Below the pieces are notes generated by a model. It searched no databases and was not told the DNA's origin. It was given only the letters and a program-made list of their open reading frames with translations. The position numbers were made by a program, and so were the translations under genes. Positions 31,328 through 42,408 of a stretch of 64,000 bases of DNA are shown here, one piece after another (positions within the stretch are counted from its first letter, which is position 1; the number at the start of each line of letters is the position of its first letter). The DNA comes from Mikania micrantha. Lineage: Eukaryota > Streptophyta > Magnoliopsida > Asterales > Asteraceae. The stretch lies in NCBI GenBank assembly GCA_009363875.1, contig CM018682.1, forward strand, positions 50,847,372 through 50,911,371, written 5' to 3'.

Positions 31328-33834
31328 ATGGCTGAGGGGAACGTTCACATGACAGTTGCTGAGCTCAATGAGATGATTAATAACAGGGTCGCGGAGGCTA
31401 TCGCAAACTACGCTCAGACACACAATACAGGGCCACAGGGTCCAGCTGGGGGACTGGTTAACCCACAGGCATGCACATTCAAGATGTTCTTGGACTGTAA
31501 GCCACACAACTTCAAAGGATTGGAAGGAGCCATTGGACTCCTACGATGGATTGAGAAGGCCGAATCTGTGTTTGAGATGTGTAACTGTCCTGATGAGAGC
31601 AAAGTAAAGTATGCTACTGGAACGTTGGAGGGTCCAGCATTGACTTGGTGGAACTCGAATGTCCAAACTTTGGGATTGGGTGAGGCCAATGCCTTAACCT
31701 GTAATGGATTCAAGACTTTAATGCAGGAGGAGTACTGTCCTCGTAGTGAGATGCAGAAATTAGAGGAGGAATATTGGCACCTCAAGATGGAGGGGTCCAA
31801 CATCGAGGAGTACACGACTCGATCTCATGAACTAGCCAGACTTCTACCTCACATGGCTACTCCCGCAAGCAAGTGGATAGAGAGGTACATCAGGGGATTG
31901 GTGCCTCAGATCCAGGGATTGGTCACTTCTGCAAATCCCACAACAATTCAACAAGCTGTTCGTTTAGTGCACCAACTGACTGATCAGGCGGTGTTACAAG
32001 GGACTCTGCCTAAACGAACATCAGCTACTAAAGTAGGTGACCACAAGAGGAAGTGGGAAAGCAACTCCAGGAACTTCAACCAACAGTCGTTTCAGCAGAA
32101 CCGGAAACAAGACTCAAACAAGTCTTATCACAACTCAAATAGTGGTCAGCAATCGTCATCATCAGGGGGTTATATCGGTAAACATCCAAAGTGCAATAGG
32201 TGTGGATTTCATCATGCGGGCAATCATTGTGATAAAGTTAAGTGCCAACGGTGTGGTAAGGTTGGGCATGCAGCTAAGGATTGTCACGGAGAGCTGCAAA
32301 ACAATCTCAACAGTCAGAATAACAACCAGAACAATGCACAGAAGGGTTGTTTTGAGTGTGGCAATATGGGGCACTTTAAAAAGGATTGCCCACAACTCAA
32401 GAAAGGCGGGGATAACAATGCCAATGGTAACGGCAACGGCAATGGCACCAATAACAACAACAATAACAATGGTGCTAGGGGCAGGGCTTTTGTGATTGGA
32501 GGGCGTCAAGCACGGGAGGATCCCAACATTGTTACAGGTACGTTCCTCTTAAATAATCACTATGCCTCTATGTTATTTGACACTGGTGCCGATCGGAGTT
32601 TTGTATCTAGTTCACTTGCTAAGTTGCTAAATGTTAGTCCCACTGCCTTAGACAGTCCATATACTGTAGAATTACCTGATGGCAAATTAATAGTAGTTGA
32701 ACAAATCCTTAAGGGATGTATGCTTGATTTGATGGGTCAAACATTGGAAATTGATCTTATGCCTATCACTTTAGGTAGTTTTGACGTGGTCATTGGCATG
32801 GACTGGTTGTCCAAACATCAGGCTGAAATAGTATGCCATGAAAAGATCGTTCGTATACCTCTTACAAATGGAGAGACATTGTATGTACAAGGTGAGAAGA
32901 GCAGTACGCCACAGCGTCTCATATCTTGTATGAAAGCACATAAATGTCTGCGTAAAGGTCATACGGTAGTTATAGCACTTATAACTGAAAAGCCGGTAGC
33001 TAAGAAGAAGGTTGAAGATATTCCAGTAGTTTGTGAATTTCCGGAGGTATTTCCAGAAGACTTACCGGGATTACCGCCTATCAGACAGGTGGAATTCCGA
33101 ATCGACCTGACACCAGATGCAGCACCTATAGCTAGGGCGCCTTATCGACTTGCACCGTCAGAGATGCAAGAGTTATCTACACAGCTGCAAGAGTTGTTGG
33201 ATAAGGGTTTCATACGACCTAGTTTTTCACCGTGGGGAGCTCCAGTCTTATTTGTTAAGAAGAAGGACGGGACTTTCCGTATGTGTATCGATTACCGGGA
33301 ACTTAACAAGGTTACTATCAAAAACCGGTATCCGTTACCTAGAATTGACGATCTGTTCGATCAGTTGCATGGTTCGAGTTACTACTCGAAGATCGATCTC
33401 AGATCGGGTTATCATCAACTAAGAGTTCAAGAGGAGGATATTCCAAAGACAGCATTCAGGACGCGCTATGGCCATTATGAGTTTTTGGTCATGCCATTTG
33501 GGTTGACAAACGCTCCAGCTTTATTCATGGATCTCATGAATCGTGTTTGTAAACCTTACCTTGATAAGTTTGTCATTGTTTTTATTGATGACATTCTCAT
33601 CTATTCTCAAACTGAGGAGGAACATGCTGAACATCTTCGATTGCTGTTGGAATTACTGAAACAGGAACAATTGTACGCAAAGTTCTCGAAATGTGATTTC
33701 TGGATGCGAGAAGTACAATTCTTGGGTCATATAGTCAATGAAAATGGCATACACGTTGACCCAGCAAAGATTGAAGCAATTAAGAATTGGGAAGCACCAA
33801 AGACACCTACCGAGGTACGACAATTCCTTGGTTT
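31328..33834 (+). pseudogene. Tekay-like gag-protease-RT
   Basis: The start is chosen at ATG 31328 (MAEGNVHMTVAELNEMINNR) because the upstream part of the frame is unlike gag. Gag follows with FKMFLDCKPHNFKGLEGAIG, LRWIEKAESVFEMCNCPDES and ALTWWNSNVQTLG. Three zinc-finger-like motifs lie at about 32190-32390: CNRCGFHHAGNHC, CQRCGKVGHAAKDC and CFECGNMGHFKKDC. Protease: MLFDTGADRSFVSSSLA (D-T-G-A) and VVIGMDWLSKHQAEI. RT: EFPEVFPEDLPGLPPIRQVE, LLDKGFIRPSFSPWGAPVLF, FRMCIDYRELNKVTIKNRYP, YSKIDLRSGYHQLRV, FLVMPFGLTNAPALFMDLMN and VFIDDILIYSQTEEEH (catalytic I-D-D). The frame is intact to about 33834, where loss of one base before CGGGTTATTACC shifts it. Confidence 0.93.
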
Positions 33835-35864
33835 GCGGGTTATTACCGAAGATTCATTGAGGGATTCTCAAAGATCGCTCAACCACTTACAGCTCTTACG
33901 CATAAGGGGACGAAGTATAACTGGACGGATAAACATGAAGCTGCATTCCAGTTATTGAAACAGAAACTTTGTAGTGCACCGATTCTGTCCTTACCGGAAG
34001 GGACGGAAGACTTTGTGGTGTATTGTGATGCATCTGCACAGGGTTTGGGATGTGTATTGATGCAACGTGATAAAGTGATTGCTTATGCTTCAAGGCAGCT
34101 ACGACCACATGAAAAGAATTACACTACTCATGACTTGGAGTTAGGAGCAGTGGTTTTTGCTTTGAAAATTTGGAGGCATTACCTGTATGGAACTAAGTGT
34201 ACCATTTACACTGATCATAAGAGTTTGCAGCATATCTTTGATCAGAAGGAGCTGAATATGAGACAACGACGATGGGTTGAGTTGTTGAACGACTACGAAT
34301 GCGCGATTAAGTATCACCCGGGAAAAGCTAAATGTGGTAGCTGATGCTTTAAGCAGAAAAGACACTTCAACAAGACGAGTTCGCGCACTTATGATGACAA
34401 TACATACTGATTTACCTGACAAGGTACGCAGTGCTCAACTGGGAGCCTTAGAAAAGGATAATATGGTACATGAATCCTTACTGGGGATGGAAACACAGTT
34501 GGATGTTAAACCTGATGGAATTCGTTATTTCATAGATCGACTGTGGATACCTTTGTACGGAGGTTTAAGGGAACTCGTGAGGGATGAAGCACACAAGTCC
34601 AGATATTCAGTCCATCCGGGATCTGACAAGATGTATCATGATTTGAAGGCACTGTATTGGTGGCCTCACATGAAAGCTGACATTGCTAAGTACGTTAGCA
34701 AATGTTTGACTTGTTCGAAAGTCAAAGTTGAATACCAGAAACCATCTGGTTTACTACAACAACCAGAGATATCGATGTGGAAATGGGAACAGATTTTGAT
34801 GGAATTCATTACTAAATTACCCCGTACACCGAGTGGTTGTGATACGATATGGGTGATTGTCGATCGATTAACGAAATATGCACTTCTTAGCAATCAAGGA
34901 AACCGACAAGATGGAGAAACTGACTCGCATTTACATCAAGGAAGTGGTAGCACGGTATGGCGTGCCAATTTCCATCATATCAGATCGGGATGCGCGATTT
35001 ACTTCCAACTTTTGGAAGTCACTTCATAAGTCATTGGGAACTCGTTTGGATATGAGTACCGCATATCATCCACAGACCGACGGTCAAAGTGAACGTACGA
35101 TTCAAACTCTCGAGGATATGTTACGAGCTTGCGTAATTGATTTTTGTGATAGTTGGGAAAATCATTTACCGTTAGTAGAATTCTCTTACAACAATAGTTA
35201 TCATACAAGTATTCAAGCAGCACCGTTTGAAGCTTTGTATGGTCGCAAATGTCGTTCACCAGTTTGTTGGGCTGAAATTGGTGACAGTCAGATTACATGT
35301 CCTGAATTAGTGCACGAGACGACAGAGAAGATAGTACAAATCCGGAACCGTATGGCAGCGCGGGATCGACAGAAGAGTTACGCTGATAAACGTCGTAAAC
35401 CATTGGAATTCCAAGTAGGAGACCGAGTTCTTCTAAAGGTATCACCTTGGAAAGGTGTGATACGATTCGGCAAGCGCGGAAAGCTTAGTCCAGGTTACGT
35501 AGGACCTTTTGAGATCCTGAAAAGGATTTGTCCGGTTGCGTATCAACTCAAACTACCGGATGAACTCAGTGGAGTTCATGATGTATTTCACGTATCGAAC
35601 TTAAAGAAATGTCTTTCTGATGAGACATTGATTGTACCATTGGAAGAAATACAAGTAGATGAACAGTTACGATTCATTGAAGAACCCGCAGAAATCATGG
35701 ACTGAGAGGTCAAACAACTTAAGCAAAGCAAGATTCCAATAGTCAAAGTTCGGTGGAATTCAAGACGTGGTCCTAAATTCACATGGGAACGGGAAGACCA
35801 AATGATGAAGAAGTATCCTCATCTGTTCAAAACAGCAACTACAAACACTGAGAGCACACGTTAA
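33835..35864 (+). pseudogene. Tekay-like RNase H, integrase and chromodomain tail (frameshifted)
   Basis: The frame resumes with AGYYRRFIEGFSKIAQPLTA and RNase H: DFVVYCDASAQGLGCVLMQR, YASRQLRPHEKNYTTHDLEL, CTIYTDHKSLQHIF. A one-base gain near 34335 shifts the frame before MVADALSRKDTS. Integrase: SVHPGSDKMYHDLKALYWWP and KYVSKCLTCSKVKVE (H-H-C-C zinc domain), IWVIVDRLTKYA (first Asp), a one-base loss near 34880, then IISDRDARFTSNFWKSL (second Asp) and AYHPQTDGQSERTIQTLEDM (Glu). Near the C-terminus is the GPFEIL and HDVFHVSNLKK part, then a chromodomain-like tail (RFIEEPAEIMD, a TGA at 35703, EVKQLKQSKIPIVKVRW, TWEREDQM). The TGA fits Arg CGA to TGA by one C-to-T change. It ends at TAA 35862-35864. 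Confidence 0.93.
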
Positions 35865-36378
35865 ATTTCGGGACGAAATTTCCTTCAACAAGGGGATGAC
35901 GTGATGCTTCACACATCAACACTGCAAATTTCAAACTGTAAGCACAAACACTTTATTCAATTGGTTTTGTTATAAACATTTGTGCTACATTAAATTTTAT
36001 ACATTTTATGTGCTACATTTCATATGTTACATGTTATGGTAGTACATACATGATTAGTTACACACATTTTGCTATGTGCGGGGTTGCATAGTACAAACAG
36101 TTACAGACACTCACTATGTGTGAGGTTACACAACACAGTATGATCAAACACAAACAGCCACAGTTAGGTGAACTAACTAGTGTACACACAAACAGTCACA
36201 TTGAACGATCACATTTAGTTGTGATGTTGCAAGCATTAGATTTTGTGTGTGAATACACACAAGCACACGGAATGATCAAACCACACTAACACGTACGATT
36301 TAAACTCGTAAGTAGTTTCCTAACTACTCCTAACATTTACTAATTTTCGAGACGAAAATTCCTTCAACAAGGGGATGA
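35865..36378 (+). other. 3' untranslated region with duplicated polypurine tract
   Basis: TTCGGGACGAAATTTCC followed by TTCAACAAGGGGATGA occurs at about 35867-35899, and a second version (TTTCGAGACGAAAATTCC, TTCAACAAGGGGATGA) at about 36346-36378, right before the LTR start TGTGACA. The second is the polypurine tract used by this copy. The 480 bases between hold no ORF. They begin CGTGATGCTTCACACATC and are rich in CACACA/ACACAAACA words. Confidence 0.85.
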
Positions 36379-39191
36379 TGTGACAATCCGACTTTTCGAA
36401 TTAACCTCGTTAACTGAAAATAACGACGTTACAAATAGGTAGGCCCAATAAGGCCAAAGTAGGCCCATGTAGGCCCAATAAGGCCAAGGGAGGCCCAATG
36501 AGGCCAAGGTAGGCCCAATGAGGCCCAAAGTAGGCCCAATTGTATTTATGAGGCCCAAAAGGATTAATCTAGCCTATAATAGTTCAATTGGTCAAATTAG
36601 TGACAAATTGTTATTTCGGGATAACTTAGTTAACAAAAATTAACGGAAAGTGTCGCGAAATGTCACGAAATCAAATTTGTAGGAGTAAAAGTAGGTAATA
36701 TAAGTTAGAAATACTTTAATCCAAGGTTTGTCTTGTAATTAGTAATGAAATAGGCAATTTTGACCTTTAGAGTGAAAATTCAATTATGTCAATGATAGGA
36801 AATTCGAAATTGGTGTTATTACACTGAAATTAATGGAATTAACCTTTCAATCAACTCATATTATTGATCATTAGCAGTTATCATACGTTACTAAACCGCT
36901 AACCATCGGAATTAATCAAGAATTTGTATCACAAGTTGAAACCGATGCTATTTATTATCCAAAATCACATCATTCGGCTTCATTACATCAAATTGAAGCT
37001 TCATACTCCCTAATCGGCACTTTTAGCACCTTTTACACATCACAATCGGAAACATCTGCTTCGGGATTGAAGGACTCGATTAAGCTCGGCCGAAACACAA
37101 GCTCATTGTCGTTCCATATAAATTCGAAGATAATCCAGGTAACTATCATTATCTAAACGTTCTTTCTAACATGTCTAAGCAAATCCCTAACCAAATCGTT
37201 ACTGAGGATAACTAATTATACGATTTCAATAACTAAGGTTTACATAAGAAACGGTTTTGGGGGTTGCTGATCAATCAAGTTTAAGAATCCAATTAATGTG
37301 CATGAGTAGTTTCATAAGCCTCCGATTTATAAAATCCATATGCGAATTTCATGAAATCATATCGAATTGCAGGAGATAGAGTTCTAGGGTTCTTGAACTA
37401 AAATGATTTGGGGGTCTCGGTTCGAACGACTTGAAAACTGAAATCAATCTATACAGATAGTTTCGGAATCCTCTGTTTATCGAAAACCCGTTATCAATTT
37501 CATAAAATTTCAACGAATTCATGGATTTCGAATGTTAGGGCTTTTCGGTTAAGGCAAATGGGGGTTTTCTATTTTAATGATCGCGATATTCTGATTAAAT
37601 AGCACAGAAGGGTTCGAAATTCTCTGTTTAGTAAATCCCCCATGAATTTATAGATTTAGATAAGTGAATTTAACCAATTCGAATCAAGAGTTTGATAGTA
37701 ATGTTCGAATCTCTTGGATGTACTGTTTCTGTCGATTTGTTTGACTGATAATCAAATTAAATCCACCCCTGAACTCGTTCGGATGTTTGGAATAAAAGCC
37801 CTTTGAGTTTGGGATTAATCGGATTCGAATTGGGGTTCGATTTGGAACCTTTGCTTCGGCTAGGGAATAACAAAGGGAACCCGATCCTTTGATAGTTAAA
37901 ACCATTTTAAAACCAAACAATTAATGAATGTTGGAACAGAAGAGATGGTAGGGAAGGTGTTGCATGGGGGGGAGGTCACGGGTTCGAACCCGGCCTCCAC
38001 CTATTTTTGATTTTTGGGTTAGTTTAGCATCTAGGCCATATCTCATTCGTTCTAGCTCCGATTTGATCCATTCAAGTTGCGTTGGAACCGTAACGGATTC
38101 CCGAACATATTGGAATGATAAAATTCACATTTTTGATCGAAAACGTAATCGCGTATAATTGTGGTTATTTACATAAAAATCATATATGATTATATGACTT
38201 TATTTAAACAAGTTCAAAGGCACGTGTATCGACGTATGCATGTTTCTAACGAGTCCAACATACGTGTGTGGACACGTATGTGATTCCAAGCACAAAACGA
38301 CTATTCGAATAACACTAAGTTAATGTTTAAACACAGATCCTTCGTAAGAGGATTATCTACACGAGCTCACGTATTTGATCATTCTGCAATAATCAAAGGT
38401 GCGTACACGGCCCCTTTCTTATTTTAAACTGTTTTGGGGGAGAAAACATGTGCAACAAACATTTTAGATACATATCACTTGCATGAGTTAGCTGTTTACA
38501 TTTTGTGACAACATAGCATTTAAAAGTCCTTACACTTCGAACCGTTTAGTTTGCCGTAGTGCAAAGCGTGGTAGTTGGAAATAGATCTATTAGGTTTGAC
38601 AAACCTCACTTGGTAGATGGGATCTACGCTGGTGTTTGACTGACCAAACACACATTACTATTGTTTGTGCTAGACAATAGCGGCAAGGCAAAAACATGCT
38701 ATAGCATGGCAATCGTCAGCTTCGGTGTCGACCACTTATGTATATAGTACAAATGACTAGCTATCATGACTATGCATGTGTGATTATGTTATATGCAAAC
38801 TTGATATTCAAACTGTTGTTTTGAACATTATGAATGCTTAAACCTGTGTTATGCACCAACCTTTGTGTTGACTTGATTTACATGTTTTCTCAGGACGTTA
38901 AGGTGCACAAGAAAGCATGCATGGACTAGGAGATTGAGTCGCATGCATGACTTTACATTTTAGTTATTTGAATTTGAACATTTGAAACTTTGTATTGTAA
39001 TTTACATTTTACAACTGTTACTGGTTTTAAAACGCTTCCGCAAACTTTGAAAACTCTGATATTATGTTTTTAGACCAAAGTATGTTTTTAAATCCATATA
39101 GAGGTCTTCGTTATGTCTAATGATCTGAGATCCTGGTTTGTCACGTTCCCAAACGGTATGATTCCGTTAGTTGAAAATTGGGGGTGTGACA
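36379..39191 (+). repeat. 3' LTR of the Tekay-like element
   Basis: It starts TGTGACAATCC and ends GGGGTGTGACA at 39191, followed by the target duplication ATGTT. It differs from the 5' LTR by about 40 substitutions and by one small insertion, an extra GTAGGCCCAT-like unit near 36460 in the GGCCCAATAAGG repeat. The tRNA-like T-arm with B box GGTTCGAACCC is at 37971-37991. Confidence 0.93.
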
Positions 39192-39502
39192 ATGTTCACA
39201 ATGTTACACACAAGTCTTGTTTATGAATGTTTCGTCTGTCACACACAATGTTCTCTCCATAGCTATACTTATAAATAGTATTTCACCCTATCAGTTATGC
39301 TTATATATAGGGCATATGTAGGGGAACAAGCCCCAGCCAACATCCCACCACATAACTGATAGAACTCCACACCACTTGCAATACAGCTATGGATACCCAT
39401 TTCATTTCACCCATGATTCCCAAAGTTGATTATTCTGATCATTTGAAGAAGAGACGTAATTGTCTCTGTTAGCTATTCCTTACGGATTAGCCCGGCGTGT
39501 AT

Positions 39503-40238
39503 GATATCCTCCTCGATATCCAGAGAAAACTTAATAGTTTTTGTAGCTAATCATTTCTTATTAGCCCGGTGTGTAAGATATCCCCCAAAGATATCTAGTG
39601 CGACACTTAATAGTCTGTGTGACTGTCAGTACTGCACAGTCCGATTTGTAAGATATCCTTCCCACAATATCTATTTGAGTGAGACTTAACTGTCTCTAGG
39701 CGTGTTCCATTGATTAGTTTGGCGTGCAAGATATTCTCTCCAAAATATCTAGAAAAAAATGTTTAGAGTCTCTAGGTATGTGGTCACTGACTGGTTTGGA
39801 GTGTAAGGTATCCTCTCCATGATACCTAGATTGAGACATAATTGTCCCAGTGGTTGCCATTTCTGACCAGCCCGGTGTGTAAGATATCCCCTACACGATA
39901 TCTATTTGAATGAATTTGTTTCCAAGACCTTAGAGTGTTAATAGTTAGAATGTTATCGCATGCCATGCTCGGTTTGATTCTAATGAATCGAGTCAACTCC
40001 ATTTCAATGAAAATGAAGTCTCTTTTTGGTATGATGTTTAATAGGAGTGATGTAGGCGTTATGGTTATTCACATAAGTCAACCAAGTGTCCTATTCTAAG
40101 GGTGTAATCACAATGAAATAAACCCAACATGATAGTCTTTAGCCTTGTTTTATATAATCTTGTCATAATATCCCCTGGTAGCATGTGTAGGGAATCAGAT
40201 CCCGAAGGGATGTTGTCATGATATCCTGCTCGATATCA
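39503..40238. repeat. Array of seven stem-loop units in LTR1 (period about 76 bp)
   Basis: Stem arms are 39503-39508/39515-39520 (GATATC/GATATC), 39576-39582/39590-39596 (AGATATC/GATATCT), 39651-39656/39667-39672 (AGATAT/ATATCT), 39729-39735/39744-39750 (AGATATT/AATATCT), 39806-39812/39821-39827 (AGGTATC/GATACCT), 39882-39888/39897-39903 (AGATATC/GATATCT) and, further off, 40219-40225/40232-40238 (TGATATC/GATATCA). The first six are spaced 73-78 bases apart and share flanks such as CCCGGTGTGTA before and a TTAATAGTCTCTGT-like stretch after. Loops are 6-10 bases. The arms differ between units yet remain complementary within each unit. If the LTR1 TATA box at 42408 is used, the array lies in the transcribed leader. 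Confidence 0.88.
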
Positions 40239-42400
40239 CAAGTAATTGTCTCAACTGTTATCTCTATGGTGTGTGTTCTTATTGACCTTAACAAGGTATC
40301 ATAAGAACTTGTCTTATTACACGATGTTAGTAATGTGTGAATGATCTTTTTATCATGATGTTTCGTTATCATGATTATCATTCTTGTTGTTTTTTGTTGT
40401 TATCAGCATGTTACCCCTTGATTATCTCGTTGTTCATTTGTGTAAGAATAATAACATGTTGTAAGATATATTCTTGCAACTAATATTATTCTATTGTGTT
40501 GATGATGTCATGAGACTATATTATCATGTATCATCCTAGCTATCTCAGATATGATGTTGATAAGACAAGCAAGCATTCAAAGAATAATGATAATAAGGAT
40601 AAACAATATTATCTAAATCATAGTAAAATCATTATGTTGTATCGAAACTTTTAAGTAAATAAAAGCTTTAAGCATGTTTCTCAGCCCTGAGCTTCGAAAT
40701 CAGTTAAGATTAGAAAAGGGGCGTATGAACTCACCTTGTAATTGTTGTGGTTGACTAGGTTCTAACAAGCAATGCACACGCTCTTTGTTGTACTTGATGT
40801 GGTTTTCACGATCCTGTATCGATTTCACATTGTTTGCAACTTACAAGTATAAGTTATAAGTGTTCATGTGTGTATGTGTTAGCCCCAAAGTTGGCCAACA
40901 CCCGTAAGTCTCGATCGTCATTCGGCCTTGTTTACTCGTTATGGATTTTAATAACACTTAACCCAATTAGGTTAAGGTTAGTATACTTGTTCTTGATTTT
41001 ACGTGCAACTTGATTTAAGGTCATAACCAAAGAGAGGTTTTAAGTATAAAAACTTAGACTTTAGGTAAAAGATTAGAAGCCCGTTGTTCCGTTTGTCTTA
41101 CACTTTAAAACCACTTGTTATCATGTTCGAAAGACAAAGTCTTAAGGTTTGTGAAGGTCATTACCCATAATCCACCACATTTGTGTTAATAAGATATGGT
41201 TTCCATGCATGCTACTCATTAAGGTTTCTTTCTAGTGTTTGCTTTTCCATGTTAGTGATGTGGGCCGATCAATGATCATATGTCGAATGACTTGTGGGCT
41301 GGATTAACCATCATGGGCCGAACAAATTCATGGCCCAAGCCAACCAATCTGGGCCGGCTTAAAAGGTGTGGGCCGATTGGAATTACTTGGGCGAATGATG
41401 TGGGCCAAGGCCCTAAACATGGGCCTTAGATCCAATGTTGGTGCTTGGGCCTTAGATCCAATGTTGGTGCTTGGGCCAAAGGATTGGGTTTGGGCCAAAT
41501 GGAGCTGCTTGGGCTGAACCACTTGGCCGTATGAGGTGGCTAGCCGAATAGGTGTTTTGGTTGAAAGAAAAGGCCTAGGCCGAATGGGTGTGGGAGCTGG
41601 CTGGACTTAATTCCGCCTGAAGCATGGCCGAACAAATGTCTAGGTCGACTCAAGATGGTCCGACGGAATCACACATGGCCTTAGACCGAATGCAGTTGGC
41701 TCGGGCGAATGAAACTTGACTGCAACACCTGGTTCGGCTGAGTAGGCCTGGGCCGAATGAAAGTGTCCCGACTGACTGAGTATGACCCGAGCGAATGACT
41801 TCGCCGACAAAAATGGCTCGGCGAATGGGCTGTTACTTCGGCCAACTTATCCTTGCCCGAGTGAGACCTCTCTTTTGACCGAGCGAATGACCCTCATGGC
41901 CGAGAGAATGAGTCTTTCGGTCGCCCTGGCTCATCCGGCTCTCTTCAGGCCAAGGCCTTTCGGCCGAGCTGTGGTTCTCCATTCGGCCGCTATGGCTGTC
42001 ACGACTAAGACCATCCCATTTCAAGGGTTCATGGTTGAAACCGAAGCCCCACAGGCCTCCACACTTTCAAGGGTTAGTTTAGAGTGGATTTCTAGGGGTT
42101 TGGATGGTAAGGAGCCGTTTTTGAAGGGGTTTAACCAAAGGGGTTTTGAAAACCCTAATTTTCGCCCACTTTCAGCTCCGATTACCTCATTTCCGGTGGG
42201 TTTTGGAACGAATCCTTTGCACTTTCGTGTAGAGGAGATCAATGGCTCCGATTTGATATGCTATTTGCTTGATTTCATCAAGAAATGAGTAAGTTATGGG
42301 GTTTTGAAGTTCAAAAATCTAGAGAGAGGGTGGAAACTGGGATTAGGGTTTTAGAGAAAGAGAGGGAAAGGGAAAATGAGGAAGAAAGCCTCATTTAGGC

Positions 42401-42408
42401 TTTTTATA
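42401..42408 (-). promoter_or_regulatory. TATA box of LTR1 (repeated in each tandem unit)
   Basis: TATAAAAAGCC on the minus strand is followed by a pyrimidine-rich leader (TTTCCCTTTCCCTCTC). Copies lie at 44279-44286, 49876-49883 and 51763-51770, so the array holds four equivalent minus-strand promoters. Confidence 0.6.

Larger units (their letters stand above)
27469..39191 (+). mobile_element. Tekay/Del-like Ty3/Gypsy chromovirus, full length
   Basis: A complete structure: 5' LTR, Met-tRNA primer binding site, an extra acidic ORF, gag, protease, RT, RNase H, integrase, a C-terminal chromodomain-like tail, polypurine tract and 3' LTR. A perfect target duplication ATGTT is present at 27464-27468 and 39192-39196. 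The LTRs (2803 and 2813 bp) differ at roughly 40 positions by eye, about 1.4 percent, so it is the youngest full element here. Long LTRs, the primer site and the chromodomain point to the Tekay lineage. Three frameshifts and one in-frame stop make this copy unable to encode a full polyprotein. Confidence 0.93.

Noticed and set aside
32037..32509. ORFs on both strands overlapping Tekay gag (152 and 115 residues)
   Set aside because: They are frame shadows of the zinc-knuckle and Asn-rich part of gag.
39503..40238. CRISPR-like array
   Set aside because: Units of about 76 bases are similar along their whole length, with short palindromes and no unique spacers; the context is a plant LTR.
41782..42288. 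168-residue plus-strand ORF in LTR1
   Set aside because: It lies antisense to the leader and is broken in the other tandem units; no domain was recognised.
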